Part shown: positions 30,186 to 41,106 of the stretch, piece by piece
Layout: every line of letters begins with the position of its first letter
How positions within the stretch are numbered: the first letter of the stretch is position 1
From: Rummeliibacillus suwonensis
GTDB lineage: Bacteria > Bacillota > Bacilli > Bacillales_A > Planococcaceae
NCBI RefSeq assembly: GCF_007896435.1
Contig: NZ_VCBL01000007.1
Location: forward strand, 1-64,000
Direction: 5' to 3'
Length of the DNA stretch: 64,000 bases
Translations under genes and position numbers: made by a program
Notes under the pieces: generated by a model
Database searches by the model: none
What the model saw: only the letters and a program-made list of their open reading frames with translations
What the model was told of the DNA's origin: nothing

Positions 30186-33100
30186 ATGGAAATACTACGC
30201 CAATTGTTATCTCAAGATCCACATGTACAACATTTGTTAGAAGATATTAAAAGTGGTCAAGAAGCACAACTAATTACAGGACTTTCAGGAAGTGCAAGAC
30301 CGGCTTTTTTATATACAATTTATGACACGATTCAAAAACCGATTTACATCATTTCTCCGAATTTATTACAAGCCCAAAAGACATTTGATGATTTAGTAAA
30401 ACTCTTAGGGGAGGATAATGTTCACTATTATCCAGCAGATGAATTTATCGCAGCGGATATGTCTATTGCTAGCCCAGAATTACGTGCTCAACGTATTGAA
30501 ACATTAGATCATATGCTACATCAACAAAAGGGGATATATATCATCCCTATAGCAGGTATGCGCAAAATACTACCCCCAAAAGAAGAATGGCTAAATTTAC
30601 ATCTAACGGTAGCGGTTGCTGAAGAAATAATTGTTGAAGAATGGCTGCAAAATTTAGTAACAATGGGGTATACAAGAAGTCAAATGGTTACAACGCCTGG
30701 TGAATTTGCTTTACGCGGCGGCATTTTGGATATTTACCCTCCGTATGTTGAAAATCCTATTCGTATTGAATTATTTGACACAGAGGTCGATTCTATTCGT
30801 ACATTTTCAGCGGATGACCAACGTTCGATTGAAAAATTAAATCAGGTCGATATTTTGCCTGCGTCTGAGTTGGTTTTAACAAAAGAACAACGTTTAATCT
30901 TTGCGCAAAAGCTGGAAGAAGCTTTATCGGATAGTTTGAAAAAGGTGAAAAAGAAAGAGATACAAGAACAGCTTTATCAGCATATTCAGGCTGATATCGA
31001 ATTATTGAAGCAAGGTGAGCTTCCTGAATATGTGAATCGATATGGTTCACTATTATATGATCGAGCATCATTTTTAGGCGATTACTTTGTTCAAGATGGC
31101 CTTGTAGTTTATGATGAGCTTGGAAGAATCCAAGAAGTAATGGAAGCTTGGGAAAAGGAAGAAAAAGAGTGGTTCCTGTCTTTAATTGAAGAGGGAAAAA
31201 TGGTGCATGCGGTGAAGCCTTCCTTTTCATTAAAGGAAATAATCGCTATGATCCATCAGCCATCTATCTATTTTGCTCTTTTTGCTAGGACATTTTCAGG
31301 TCTTCGCTTTAAGAAGACAACCAGTTTTTCTTGTAAACCAATGCAGCATTTCCATGGACAAATGCCTTTACTAAAAAATGAAGTAGAACGTTGGCAATTT
31401 GGGAAGTTTACGGTTCTTTTTGTGACAGAAGATGAAGAACGTCTAGCAACGATACAGACCACTTTAGAAGATTACGATATTCATATTCAAATCGGTGAAC
31501 CAAGGGCAGAAGGTATTTTTGCTGTTACAGGTAAATTGACGGCAGGCTTTGAGTTACCTTTACAGCGTTTAGCCATTGTGACGGAAGAAGAACTTTTCAA
31601 ACAAAAAACAAAGAAAAAAAGAAGCCGTTCTCAAAAAATGACCAATGCTGAACGGATAAAAAGCTATACAGAGATTAAACCAGGCGATTATGTTGTACAT
31701 GTACATCATGGTATTGGAAAATATATAGGTATTGAAACGCTTGAAGTCAATGGCAAGCATAAGGATTATTTACATATCCGATATCGTGCGGATGATAAAT
31801 TATATGTTCCTGTCGATCAAATTGATTTAATCCAAAAATATGTTGGTTCAGAAGATAAAGAGCCTAAGCTCCACAAACTGGGCGGAACGGAATGGAAGAA
31901 AACAAAGAGCAAGGTATCATCAGCGGTACAAGATATTGCAGATGACTTGATCAAATTATATGCAAAACGGGAAGCAGAGAAAGGTTTTGCATTTACTCCT
32001 GATGGGGATGAACAACGTGCCTTTGAGGAAGCGTTCCCATATGAGGAAACGGAAGATCAATTACGGACGATCCAAGAAGTAAAAATAGATATGGAAAAAG
32101 AACGCCCAATGGATAGGCTTATTTGTGGCGATGTCGGTTATGGTAAAACGGAAGTCGCTATTCGAGCAGCATTTAAGGCGGTTATGGACGGTAAGCAAGT
32201 AGCCTTTTTAGTTCCAACGACGATTTTAGCACAGCAACACTTTGAAACATTCCAAGAAAGATTTCAAGATCAGGCAGTTACGATTGGCCTTTTAAGCCGT
32301 TTCCGCACACGCAAACAACAACAAGAAACATTAAAAGGGCTAAGGGATGGAACCGTAGACATTGTGATTGGAACACATCGCCTATTATCAAAAGATGTTA
32401 GCTATAAAGATCTTGGTTTGCTTGTCGTCGATGAGGAACAACGCTTTGGGGTTACGCATAAAGAGAAAATCAAACAATTAAAAACAAATGTAGACGTGTT
32501 AACGTTAACGGCAACACCGATTCCACGTACACTACATATGTCAATGGTAGGGGTGAGGGATTTATCTGTTATTGAAACACCACCTGCTAATCGTTTCCCT
32601 GTTCAAACATATGTCATGGAATATAACGGAGCTCTTATACGAGAAGCTATTGAACGTGAAATGTCTAGAGGTGGGCAGATCTTTTATCTACACAATCGTG
32701 TAGACGATATGGCTCGAAAAGTAGAGGAAATTCAAATGCTTGTACCAGATGCTAGAGTAGGCTATGCACATGGACGAATGTCCGAGTCCGAGTTAGAGTC
32801 TGTTATTCTACGGTTTTTGGACGGAGATTATGATGTTTTAGTAACAACGACGATCATTGAAACAGGTATTGATATTCCAAACGTTAATACACTAATTGTC
32901 AATAATGCGGATCGTATGGGGCTATCACAACTCTATCAATTACGAGGACGTGTTGGACGATCCAATCGTATAGCATACGCCTATTTCATGTATCAACGTG
33001 ATAAAGTATTAACAGAAGTTGCTGAACAACGTTTACAAGCAGTCAAAGAGTTTACAGAGCTTGGTTCAGGTTTTAAAATCGCGATGCGGGATTTATCTAT

Positions 33101-33713
33101 TCGAGGTGCAGGCAATTTATTGGGCTCTCAGCAACATGGCTTTATCGATTCAGTTGGGTTCGATCTGTATTCACAAATGTTAGAAGAAGCTATTGCTGAA
33201 CGGCAAACGGGTGTGAAAAAAGAGGAAGAAAAAGATATTGAAATATTGCTTCCATATGATGCATACATTCCAGATGCGTATATTCCAGATGGCTATCAAA
33301 AAATCCAAATGTATAAACGGATAAAAGGAATGGAAGAAGAGGAAGATTACTTCGAAATTATAGAAGAATTGCAAGACCGTTTTGGAGATTTACCAGTCGA
33401 AACAGAACGTTTGCTACGTATTGCACGTATAAAAGTATGGGCGAAAAAAGCAGGTGTCCATTCGATTAAGACCAAAAATAAGGTCATTACGATTGATATT
33501 TCAGAGGAAGGGACAGCAAGCTTAGATGGCAGTAAAATCGTTTCAGAATCGATGCAATTTGGGCATGCGGTAGGCTTCCAATTAGAAGAGCAACGGTTAA
33601 TTTTAACGATTGATGAGAGAAAAGCAGAAAAGCAGCTACCATTTGATATTTTAGAATCATTAATGAAAGTATTGCCGACTGCCATTCGAGAAAAAGCAGA
33701 GGTAAGAGACTAA
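30186..33713 (+). CDS. mfd: transcription-repair coupling factor
   Basis: A 1175-residue DNA translocase that removes stalled RNA polymerase and recruits UvrA. Order: UvrB-homology region (N-terminal about 350 residues, [12 protein letters not shown]), RNAP-interaction domain ([14 protein letters not shown]), helicase motifs with Walker [12 protein letters not shown] and [30 protein letters not shown], and a C-terminal TRCF domain. The ATG at 30186 follows GGGAGG. Length matches B. subtilis Mfd (1177). Confidence 0.96.
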   Translation: MEILRQLLSQDPHVQHLLEDIKSGQEAQLITGLSGSARPAFLYTIYDTIQKPIYIISPNLLQAQKTFDDLVKLLGEDNVHYYPADEFIAADMSIASPELRAQRIETLDHMLHQQKGIYIIPIAGMRKILPPKEEWLNLHLTVAVAEEIIVEEWLQNLVTMGYTRSQMVTTPGEFALRGGILDIYPPYVENPIRIELFDTEVDSIRTFSADDQRSIEKLNQVDILPASELVLTKEQRLIFAQKLEEALSDSLKKVKKKEIQEQLYQHIQADIELLKQGELPEYVNRYGSLLYDRASFLGDYFVQDGLVVYDELGRIQEVMEAWEKEEKEWFLSLIEEGKMVHAVKPSFSLKEIIAMIHQPSIYFALFARTFSGLRFKKTTSFSCKPMQHFHGQMPLLKNEVERWQFGKFTVLFVTEDEERLATIQTTLEDYDIHIQIGEPRAEGIFAVTGKLTAGFELPLQRLAIVTEEELFKQKTKKKRSRSQKMTNAERIKSYTEIKPGDYVVHVHHGIGKYIGIETLEVNGKHKDYLHIRYRADDKLYVPVDQIDLIQKYVGSEDKEPKLHKLGGTEWKKTKSKVSSAVQDIADDLIKLYAKREAEKGFAFTPDGDEQRAFEEAFPYEETEDQLRTIQEVKIDMEKERPMDRLICGDVGYGKTEVAIRAAFKAVMDGKQVAFLVPTTILAQQHFETFQERFQDQAVTIGLLSRFRTRKQQQETLKGLRDGTVDIVIGTHRLLSKDVSYKDLGLLVVDEEQRFGVTHKEKIKQLKTNVDVLTLTATPIPRTLHMSMVGVRDLSVIETPPANRFPVQTYVMEYNGALIREAIEREMSRGGQIFYLHNRVDDMARKVEEIQMLVPDARVGYAHGRMSESELESVILRFLDGDYDVLVTTTIIETGIDIPNVNTLIVNNADRMGLSQLYQLRGRVGRSNRIAYAYFMYQRDKVLTEVAEQRLQAVKEFTELGSGFKIAMRDLSIRGAGNLLGSQQHGFIDSVGFDLYSQMLEEAIAERQTGVKKEEEKDIEILLPYDAYIPDAYIPDGYQKIQMYKRIKGMEEEEDYFEIIEELQDRFGDLPVETERLLRIARIKVWAKKAGVHSIKTKNKVITIDISEEGTASLDGSKIVSESMQFGHAVGFQLEEQRLILTIDERKAEKQLPFDILESLMKVLPTAIREKAEVRD

Positions 33714-33722
33714 TTTTTGTCA

Positions 33723-33753
33723 TGTATATTTTTTATTTCATTGCCCCATACTA
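33723..33753 (+). promoter_or_regulatory. sigma-G promoter of spoVT
   Basis: TGTATA (33723-33728), an 18-bp spacer and CATACTA (33747-33753, exact sigma-G -10). spoVT is a forespore sigma-G gene in B. subtilis. Confidence 0.68.
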
Positions 33754-33799
33754 ACGACAAGTACTATTATGAAAATTTGTCGAAAGTGAGGCAACATGA

Positions 33800-34336
33800 A
33801 TGAAAGCAACAGGCATTGTGCGTCGAATTGATGATTTAGGACGTGTAGTTATCCCAAAAGAAATCCGAAGAACTTTACGCATTCGTGAAGGAGATCCATT
33901 AGAAATATTTACGGATCGAGAGGGAGAAATTATATTAAAAAAATATTCTCCGATTAATGAATTAAGTGATTTTGCGCTATCATATGTAGACACATTATTT
34001 GAAACATTAGGTGCAAGTGCATTGATCAGTGATCGAGATGAAATTATTGCTGTGGCAGGTGTATCTAAAAAGGATTATATACATCGTCAAATCTCTTCAT
34101 TTGCGGAAGAATGTATTTTACAGCGTACAGTTCTTGTAGAAAAACATGAGAATTCCATTGAAATTGTACCAGGTCAGATTGAGCAGATTAAATCTTATTG
34201 TATAGTACCGATTGTTGTAGCAGGTGATGCAATAGGGGCTGTTTATATTTTATCGAAGATGCATTTTATCGGTGATACAGAACAAAAAGTGGCAGAAACA
34301 GCAGCACATTTTTTAGCAAAGCAGATGGAAGATTAA
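33800..34336 (+). CDS. spoVT: stage V sporulation protein T
   Basis: A 178-residue forespore regulator with an N-terminal AbrB-type DNA-binding domain (MKATGIVRRIDDLGRVVIPKEIRRTLRIREGDPLEIF) and a C-terminal GAF-like domain. It modulates sigma-G-dependent genes. Starts after AAGTGAGG. Downstream is a bidirectional terminator. Confidence 0.96.
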   Translation: MKATGIVRRIDDLGRVVIPKEIRRTLRIREGDPLEIFTDREGEIILKKYSPINELSDFALSYVDTLFETLGASALISDRDEIIAVAGVSKKDYIHRQISSFAEECILQRTVLVEKHENSIEIVPGQIEQIKSYCIVPIVVAGDAIGAVYILSKMHFIGDTEQKVAETAAHFLAKQMED

Positions 34337-34340
34337 TGAT

Positions 34341-34387
34341 AAAAACCATTCGACTATTGATAGATGAAATAGCGAATGGTTTTTTCT
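34341..34387. terminator. bidirectional terminator between spoVT and the orphan gene
   Basis: AAACCATTCG...CGAATGGTTT with an inner CTATT/AATAG pair; A tract before and T tract after serve both strands. Confidence 0.82.
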
Positions 34388-34397
34388 TTGGATTCGA

Positions 34398-34730
34398 TTA
34401 ATCTTTTAAGCGAATGGATTTTAATGCAGACGATGCATTCAGATGATCTAACATTTCTTTCGCATTGCTGCTAGCTGTAGAAGAAAACTGTGAAGGCTTT
34501 TCTGAGGATTGTATTTCTTCATTCACACGCATTTCAGCAATTAAAATCTTTGTACCATTTGCTTTGACAAGATATTTACGAACATAACCGTTCTTTCTCT
34601 CCGTAATAATACGAAAAGATTTGTTTTTTAATCTTTCTTCAACTTGTAAATAATTTTCTTGAGTAAACGGTGATTGTTTGAATGTTGCTGCATTTTGAAA
34701 TGTATCTACTTTTGTGACGGAAAACTTCAT
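34398..34730 (-). CDS. uncharacterised 110-residue protein
   Basis: I do not recognise this family. The protein starts MKFSVTKVDTFQNAATFKQ; the middle has alternating charged and hydrophobic residues (RIITERKNGYVRKYLVKANG, ILIAEMRVNEE) suggesting a small beta-rich fold, and the C-terminal third is polar and Ser/Ala-rich. No signal peptide or membrane helix is visible. An AAGGAGGGG ribosome-binding site stands before the ATG at 34730. It is transcribed toward spoVT and away from the subtilase. Confidence 0.6.
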   Translation of the reverse strand: MKFSVTKVDTFQNAATFKQSPFTQENYLQVEERLKNKSFRIITERKNGYVRKYLVKANGTKILIAEMRVNEEIQSSEKPSQFSSTASSNAKEMLDHLNASSALKSIRLKD

Positions 34731-35004
34731 AGAAATCCCCTCCTTAGCCTTAATGATCAATATACATATCGTCGGAAATTTCTAAAAATAAATAGAAGGT
34801 CTTATTTTAATGGGAAAAATAAGGAAAAGGTATTAGAGGAAAGGAGTTTTTGCTTATTTTTTTGACAAAGTAACAGTGTTTCAATACGTTCTTGAACATA
34901 TTCTCTCATATAGTGGAGATAGAGTAGGCACATTCCCATTTTTTGAAGGTGAATTGTTAAAATGGTAATTTTAGGATTAATATATTAATTTTTTATTATT
35001 TTAA

Positions 35005-35061
35005 TTGACTTTGATAATCATTTTCATTTATCATGAAATGGCTAGTTGAAAATGATTATCA
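35005..35061 (+). promoter_or_regulatory. Fur-controlled promoter of the subtilase, two Fur boxes
   Basis: TTGACT (35005-35010), an 18-bp spacer and TATCAT (35029-35034) form the promoter. TGATAATCATTTTCA at 35012-35026 and TGAAAATGATTATCA at 35047-35061 each match the 7-1-7 Fur element TGATAATNATTATCA at 13 of 14 specified positions. The first box fills the spacer and the second sits just before the ribosome-binding site. Confidence 0.82.
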
Positions 35062-35074
35062 AAGGAGAACATTT

Positions 35075-38000
35075 ATGAAAGGCAAAAAGACAATTGCAAA
35101 TGTGGCAGCGGTTACAATCGCTGCATCAACAATCATGCCATCTGGGTTATGGGCAAAAGCAAATGAGAAACAGGATGAAAAAACACAATTAATCATCAAA
35201 TATAAGGATGACCAGGAAATAACGGCTAAAAAGGCATCCGATATGAATCTAGATATTGTGAAGAAAACGGACGATACAGCATTAGTTGATGTATCGGTCG
35301 AGGATGTAGATCATGTGGTGGAAAAGCTAGAGGCTGATCGGCAGGTGGATTATGTCGAAGAAAATGCTACGTATACATTGGCAGATGATTCCACAACGGG
35401 TGATGCGGTGGATGATACATATTATGAGAATCAGTGGAATTTGTCAGCAATCGATGTTGAAGGTGCTTGGCAGCAAGCAAAACAAGAGAGTGATAAGAAA
35501 GAAGTAAAAGTAGCCGTATTAGATACAGGGGTATCAATGACGCATGATGATTTAAATGGGCGAGTATTGTCAGGAGAAACATTCCTAGAAGGAGTTGATC
35601 CAGAAGCAGAAGGTACTATTGGGGAAGATGATCAAGGTCACGGTACGTTTGTTTCAGGCATCATTGCGGCAAATGCAAATAACGGAAAGGGAATTGCAGG
35701 GGTAGCAGGTACAGAAGATGTAGAAATTTTACCTGTGAAAGTCATGAACAAATCAGGTGTTGGTGATGCCTTCCACATAGCTCAAGGAATCGAGTATGCG
35801 ATCCAGCAAGGTGTAGACGTCATTAATATGAGTTTGAGCGGGGAATATAGTGAGGCCATCGATGAGGCAGTGCAAGAGGCGACTCAAAAAGGAATCGTTG
35901 TTGTAGCGGCTGCTGGTAATGGTGGTGGAAATGCAGATACTTCCTTCCCAGCAGCATTAGATAACGTCATTTCTGTTGGAGCAATTGCGAAAAAGGATCA
36001 AGTATATGAAGGTTCAAATGTTGGGGAAACAGTTGATCTAGTAGCACCAGGCGTTGGTGTAACAAGTACATCTTTACAAGGTGACTTAGGAGATGACAAT
36101 GGTCATTATACAACAGGTACTGGAACTTCTTATGCAACTCCTCATGTAGCAGCAGTAGCAGCACTTTACAAAGCACAGCATCAGGATGCATCCGTACAAG
36201 AAGTGACAAAGGTATTGACCGAAACAGCTACTGATTTAGACGAAGAGGGCCGCGACAATCTCACAGGCTACGGAAAAGTGAATGCGGCAGCAGCTTTAAC
36301 AGATCATGTGGAAGTGGCAGCTACGAGTTTTACAGCTCCTAAGAAAAATGCAAATGTAGTAGCAACTACCCCGATTAAATTAGCTATCAACAATCATACC
36401 ATCACCAAAACAGCTTTCTTTGTAGATGATGTATCGGATAGCCATAAGCTAAAAGAAGTAGAAACAACGGACAATGGGGTTGAATTTGATTGGGATACTA
36501 CGCAAGTATCAGATGGTGAACATACACTTATTGCTGTCTCTTATAATGACGGGGGTTCAGAGGTTACAAGATGTGAAACGACTGTAAAAGTCCAAAACCA
36601 TGTAGCGTCAGGTTATATGTTCCATGTGAAAACACCTACTGGGACAATTGCGAAGGGTGCAACGGTAAGATTATTTGAAAAGGGCAAAGATGACAGCGGT
36701 CAAGAAGCATATACTGAATTGTGGTCAGGTGCAACAGATCAAGCAGGTGCTTTGCGTGTCCCAAGCTATGTAGGAACCGATTTGAAAGATCTACAAGTTG
36801 TAGTTCAGGGGAAATTTGATGCAGGTGAAGGCGAAAATACGAATTCTTGGTTTATGTATGCACGTGAAATAAGTGGTACTGGCGCGATCACATTAGAAAG
36901 TGAAAATACGGTGCCTGTAAAACTAAAAACAGTTGATGAAACAAGTTCAGAATTGACAGGTGCTCAATATTTCATTTCTATGAAAGATAAAAAAGGTATA
37001 ACGCTTGGGAAAATGACCGCTATCAATACATTAGGGAGCGCAGCAGCTCCTACTGTTTATCTGGATAAAGGTGCCTACAATATCTTTTCTTATGCCAAAC
37101 ATAATGGCAATACGTACTTCTTATCCAATACAAAGGCGGATATTACAGCGAATACTTCATCCATAGAGTTTACAACAGCAGCTGCTGGTGAAGTCGAAGT
37201 CGATAATCAAGATAAAAAGTTAGAAAATGCTGTCCTCTATTTGTACAATGACGATATGACAGAAGCACTTGGTACAGATGAAACGGCAACTGGTCGTAAA
37301 TTCTTTGTTTCACCAGGTGATTATCGCTATATGGTAGATGCAGAAGTAAAAGATACAAGTAACGATGGAAAAGGAAATTGGATTTATATTTTTGCAGATG
37401 ACAAGAAAAAGGCAACCGTAACCACTGGCAACAAAACAACGATCCAAGCTGGTGGGTCTTTAGATATTTCAAACTTTAAGGCAGATCAAGAAGCTATAGA
37501 ACGCTATGCGATTCAACGGGGCGTTGATTACATTGAACGCGATGATGAAAACACAGCTTATAAGGCTGATCAAGCTTTCTACACTACACAAACATTTAGT
37601 GATGCGTATGGCAATCAATTAGTGGGGATGTACCGTGGTTCACTAGATGCACAGGAAGATGCTATTTATAAAAAAGATGTACAAACTGGCGAAACATCTT
37701 CCACAACTGGTGATGACGAATGGAAAATAGAAGCTAAGGATTTTGGCGATATCTATCCAAATTATAGAGTTACACGTGTAAGCGATTCAAAAGTGATGGC
37801 AGATAGTAATGCCAAAAATCCAACAAATCCTGCCAATCGTATGTATTATATGTATGCATTTACACTGTTGACCTCAGCTGATATGGTAGCAGGACAATAC
37901 CGATTTGATTTAATCGCAGATCGGAGCCCACTTGCACCACAGGGATTAACCCAAAGCCTTACTATGGACTTAAAGGATTCTGGCACAACGATGGATGTAG

Positions 38001-40081
38001 TTGATCAAGAAGGTAATAATGTCCCAGCGTATATTACATTAAATCGTGTAGAAAAGGATGAACACGGTGAATATGAATGGACGCAATTCTATGGACGTAA
38101 TACAGATGCGAAAACAAAAGATCTATCCATTCCTGATAATTTAAAATTGAGTACTGAAAAGGGCGGTAATGTTGCGATTATCCGTTATACTGTAGATGGC
38201 AAATATGCATACATCTATCGAACCTTTGATAAAATTGAAGATTTGGATAAAGTTGAAATTCCAAACAATATGCAGGAAGTAACGATTAAAGCGATGGATG
38301 GCGATCAAAAACTTGATAAGATCTCCACAAAATTATGGATGATTAAACAGCCAGTAAGTATTAATGGCGAAACGACTTATGTAACAGCCAACAATCTGCA
38401 AGTCTATAAATATGACTCCATATACTTGGAACCAGCTGACTATGTTATCGAAGGCAACTATGTATCTATGCCAGATGCAAATGGAAAACAAGATAATTAT
38501 TATTTCATCGAAGAAAATGCGAAAGTAAAAGAAAATGCAGAAAATATCATTACTTTTGATAAAGCAAAATTAGCTAAACTGACTATTGATGCAGACGCAC
38601 AAGGTTATAGTGATGTTCGAGGTGCGATTGTATACCCATATAACAAATACAGTGACTCCTTTACAAAAACATTGCGAACAGGTTATACATTCTATTTGCC
38701 AACAAACTTAGAAATGAATGTACAAGTACAATTAGGTCTAGGCGATCCAGAATCTAAAAACAAGATTTGGAATTACTTCCTAACAAAAGGGCAAACCATT
38801 TTTACAGAACCAACAGCAACGACTTGGAAAGTTGGAGGACAGCTACAAACAAGTGTGAACTTAAAAGAAACAACTGTAGGAAAGGGTGCAGCACTTAGTG
38901 GTACAACAGCGATTCAAGATGCTTATGGAAATAATGTTTCATCCGTTTTAGTCAATCAGACAAATGATTATTCAATCGCAGAAGATGAAGAAATCGTTTA
39001 TAAACAATTAAAAAATGGACAAATTGAAGAACAAAAAGTAAATACAAATTATTCCATTGCACATAGTGTACCAACAGCGGCTGCTGAAAGTGTCAAGCCT
39101 GTACTATCGATCGTATCTCAAAGCGGGGAAGTCGTATCCAAAAAAGCAAGTTTGGATTTCTATAGCCATGTAATAGGCGTTAGCGTTCCTACTGTAGCAG
39201 GTACTTATTATGCAAAATTAGCTATTGCAGGTAGTCCTTTAGGTGCGACAACTTCCAATTCGAAGGCAGGGATGTTCACTGTATCTACTTCAGACCATTC
39301 AACACCAGAAGTGCCAGAACCAGAAACACCAGTAGTATCCGTGCCAAAAACACCAACGATCCCATCAACCATATCAGACAAAACAAAAGTGGTGAGGGGG
39401 ACAACGACACCAAATGCTACAGTTGTCCTTAAAAAAGGAAGTAAAATAATTGCCAAAACCAAAGCAGACAAAAAAGGAAACTATCAATTAACCATACCAA
39501 CGCAAACGGCTGGTACGACATTGACGATTTTGTCCACATTGGATGGCAAAGTATATAGCAAAACTAAAACGATTAAAGTAAAAGATCAAACAGCACCTAA
39601 AGTGAATCATGTTCTAGTAACCGATAAATCAAATAAAATCACGGTAAAAACAGAAAAAGGTGCAACCATAAAGCTAACGATTGCTGGTAAAAATTATATC
39701 AAAAAAGCAAATAAGTCAGGAACTTATACATTTACAGTCAAAAATATAAAGGCAAATGTGAAATGGAGTATTATCGTTACAGATGCTGCAGGAAACGCTA
39801 AAAAGATTTCAGGTATCGTAAAAGACAAAACAGCTCCTAAAACAGCTTCCATCTTAACCAAAGTAACGAAAAATACGAAACATATCATCGGGAAAGCTGA
39901 AAAAAATGCGACTGTCTATGTTTATAAAAAAGGAAAGAAAATAAAAACGGCTAAAGTATCAAAAATAGGAAAATTTACGTTAGCCATTCCTAAACAAAAA
40001 ACAGGTACAGTTTTAAGTATCATTGTAAAAGACAAAGCAGGCAATAAATCAAAAACGAAAAAAATCATTGTCAAAAAATGA
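35075..40081 (+). CDS. large secreted subtilisin-family (S8) serine protease with C-terminal Ig-like modules
   Basis: A 1668-residue exported protease. Order: signal peptide with probable cleavage after AKA (residue 29); inhibitor-I9-type propeptide to about residue 105; S8 catalytic domain with Asp150 (VLDTGVS), His189 (GHGTFVSG) and Ser352 (GTGTSYATPHVA); a long region of repeated beta-rich modules to about 1400; a Pro/Glu-rich linker (VPEPETP); and about three Ig-like modules (around 1420-1668) each with a K-x-NATV or KGATI and KDKAGN-like pattern, ending in a very lysine-rich tail. No LPxTG anchor. ATG 35075 follows AAAGGAG; an earlier ATG at 35033 overlaps a Fur box. Two Fur boxes imply iron-starvation induction; cleaving iron-binding proteins is a possible role. 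Confidence 0.88.
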   Translation: MKGKKTIANVAAVTIAASTIMPSGLWAKANEKQDEKTQLIIKYKDDQEITAKKASDMNLDIVKKTDDTALVDVSVEDVDHVVEKLEADRQVDYVEENATYTLADDSTTGDAVDDTYYENQWNLSAIDVEGAWQQAKQESDKKEVKVAVLDTGVSMTHDDLNGRVLSGETFLEGVDPEAEGTIGEDDQGHGTFVSGIIAANANNGKGIAGVAGTEDVEILPVKVMNKSGVGDAFHIAQGIEYAIQQGVDVINMSLSGEYSEAIDEAVQEATQKGIVVVAAAGNGGGNADTSFPAALDNVISVGAIAKKDQVYEGSNVGETVDLVAPGVGVTSTSLQGDLGDDNGHYTTGTGTSYATPHVAAVAALYKAQHQDASVQEVTKVLTETATDLDEEGRDNLTGYGKVNAAAALTDHVEVAATSFTAPKKNANVVATTPIKLAINNHTITKTAFFVDDVSDSHKLKEVETTDNGVEFDWDTTQVSDGEHTLIAVSYNDGGSEVTRCETTVKVQNHVASGYMFHVKTPTGTIAKGATVRLFEKGKDDSGQEAYTELWSGATDQAGALRVPSYVGTDLKDLQVVVQGKFDAGEGENTNSWFMYAREISGTGAITLESENTVPVKLKTVDETSSELTGAQYFISMKDKKGITLGKMTAINTLGSAAAPTVYLDKGAYNIFSYAKHNGNTYFLSNTKADITANTSSIEFTTAAAGEVEVDNQDKKLENAVLYLYNDDMTEALGTDETATGRKFFVSPGDYRYMVDAEVKDTSNDGKGNWIYIFADDKKKATVTTGNKTTIQAGGSLDISNFKADQEAIERYAIQRGVDYIERDDENTAYKADQAFYTTQTFSDAYGNQLVGMYRGSLDAQEDAIYKKDVQTGETSSTTGDDEWKIEAKDFGDIYPNYRVTRVSDSKVMADSNAKNPTNPANRMYYMYAFTLLTSADMVAGQYRFDLIADRSPLAPQGLTQSLTMDLKDSGTTMDVVDQEGNNVPAYITLNRVEKDEHGEYEWTQFYGRNTDAKTKDLSIPDNLKLSTEKGGNVAIIRYTVDGKYAYIYRTFDKIEDLDKVEIPNNMQEVTIKAMDGDQKLDKISTKLWMIKQPVSINGETTYVTANNLQVYKYDSIYLEPADYVIEGNYVSMPDANGKQDNYYFIEENAKVKENAENIITFDKAKLAKLTIDADAQGYSDVRGAIVYPYNKYSDSFTKTLRTGYTFYLPTNLEMNVQVQLGLGDPESKNKIWNYFLTKGQTIFTEPTATTWKVGGQLQTSVNLKETTVGKGAALSGTTAIQDAYGNNVSSVLVNQTNDYSIAEDEEIVYKQLKNGQIEEQKVNTNYSIAHSVPTAAAESVKPVLSIVSQSGEVVSKKASLDFYSHVIGVSVPTVAGTYYAKLAIAGSPLGATTSNSKAGMFTVSTSDHSTPEVPEPETPVVSVPKTPTIPSTISDKTKVVRGTTTPNATVVLKKGSKIIAKTKADKKGNYQLTIPTQTAGTTLTILSTLDGKVYSKTKTIKVKDQTAPKVNHVLVTDKSNKITVKTEKGATIKLTIAGKNYIKKANKSGTYTFTVKNIKANVKWSIIVTDAAGNAKKISGIVKDKTAPKTASILTKVTKNTKHIIGKAEKNATVYVYKKGKKIKTAKVSKIGKFTLAIPKQKTGTVLSIIVKDKAGNKSKTKKIIVKK

Positions 40082-40160
40082 GAATTTCAGCCACCTCTAT
40101 AAAACAAATATCAATCATTCGTAGAGAGATCTATAAGTAAATTTGAATAAGACGAATAAG

Positions 40161-40207
40161 GAAGCCGAGAATGTTGTTCCATCAATATTCTTGGCTTTCT
40201 ATTTTTA
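40161..40207 (+). terminator. subtilase terminator
   Basis: GAAGCCGAGAAT (40161-40172) pairs with ATTCTTGGCTTT (40187-40198, two G-U pairs), followed by CTATTTTT. Confidence 0.75.
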
Positions 40208-40377
40208 CCTCTTGTGACAAGGCAGTAATCTTCCTATATCAAATATTAAATGGATAATTTAGAAGTCCCTCAAAGATTGAAGGTTTCTTTGCTACAGAAT
40301 ATGCGGTTACTCTATAATAAAAGGAGCATATTTTGCACAGTTAACAGAAAATACATTCTAAAGTTTGGAGGTAAAAT

Positions 40378-40896
40378 ATGTCTTTCACGAGAATGGATAA
40401 AAATGTTGTTTTTTTAGATTTCTATAAGGACCAATATAAAGAGAGGCTCAGCAATTATCGTTTAACGAATGAACAAATAATATATAGTGGACTTCCTATG
40501 GAATCAATAAATGAATGTAAACAGGATCCTGAACGACATCCCGTTGTTATTCTGTACGATCATAGACCTGTTGGCTTCCTCGTTCTTCATGGTTGGAGCG
40601 GTGTTAGACAATATAGTCAAAATCAAAATGCATTGCTTTTAAGAGCCTTTTCTGTGAATGGTGATTTTCAAGGTAAGGGAATAGCAACAAAATCATTACA
40701 ACTATTGGATACTTTTATTAAAAAACATTTTCCAAAAACAGATGAAGTAATACTTGCCGTAAACCATAAAAATAATATGGCGCAGCATATTTATAAAAAG
40801 GTAGGCTACGTTGATAAAGGAATGAGAGCAATGGGGAAATATGGTGAAATGCTTATTTTAAGTAAGGCATTAGATGAAACGGTTGCTAAAATATAG
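40378..40896 (+). CDS. GNAT family N-acetyltransferase
   Basis: A 172-residue acetyltransferase of the GCN5 fold. The acetyl-CoA binding loop is FQGKGIATKSLQLLD (Q-x-x-G-x-A), followed by LAVNHKNNMAQHIYKKVGYVDKG, a typical motif B. The substrate is not predictable. It is inserted between the subtilase and yabM, with GGAGG before the ATG and TATAAT at about 40314. No terminator was found downstream. Confidence 0.82.
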   Translation: MSFTRMDKNVVFLDFYKDQYKERLSNYRLTNEQIIYSGLPMESINECKQDPERHPVVILYDHRPVGFLVLHGWSGVRQYSQNQNALLLRAFSVNGDFQGKGIATKSLQLLDTFIKKHFPKTDEVILAVNHKNNMAQHIYKKVGYVDKGMRAMGKYGEMLILSKALDETVAKI

Positions 40897-40929
40897 GCAT
40901 GTATTAATATTAGCGGATTGCTAGAATCT

Positions 40930-40972
40930 CGCATGAACAGGCAGTATGCCCCACTATTAATTGAACTTTATA
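40930..40972 (+). repeat. short form of the structured repeat (copy G)
   Basis: CGCATGAACAGGCAGTATG matches the 5' end of the long repeat and CCCCACT...GAACTTTAT its 3' end; the interior is absent. It lies 34 bases after the GNAT gene. Confidence 0.55.
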
Positions 40973-41106
40973 GAGTACATGCTTATTGCCAAGTAAATTG
41001 TGTAGTATAAATCAGAAGACACATTATGAGGAGTTTGGTGGATATGCTATACTGATGGCACATATAATTCGTATGATGACAGATGAGATAAGGAATGAGG
41101 GTTTAC

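Noticed and set aside
35033-35074. Upstream in-frame ATG giving a longer subtilase
   Set aside because: The extra 14 residues would be encoded by the second Fur box and the ribosome-binding site, and would precede a proper signal peptide that starts at 35075.
36100-39500. Long minus-strand open frames inside the subtilase gene
   Set aside because: They have no ribosome-binding sites, produce His/Leu-rich low-complexity translations and mirror the codon structure of the real gene.
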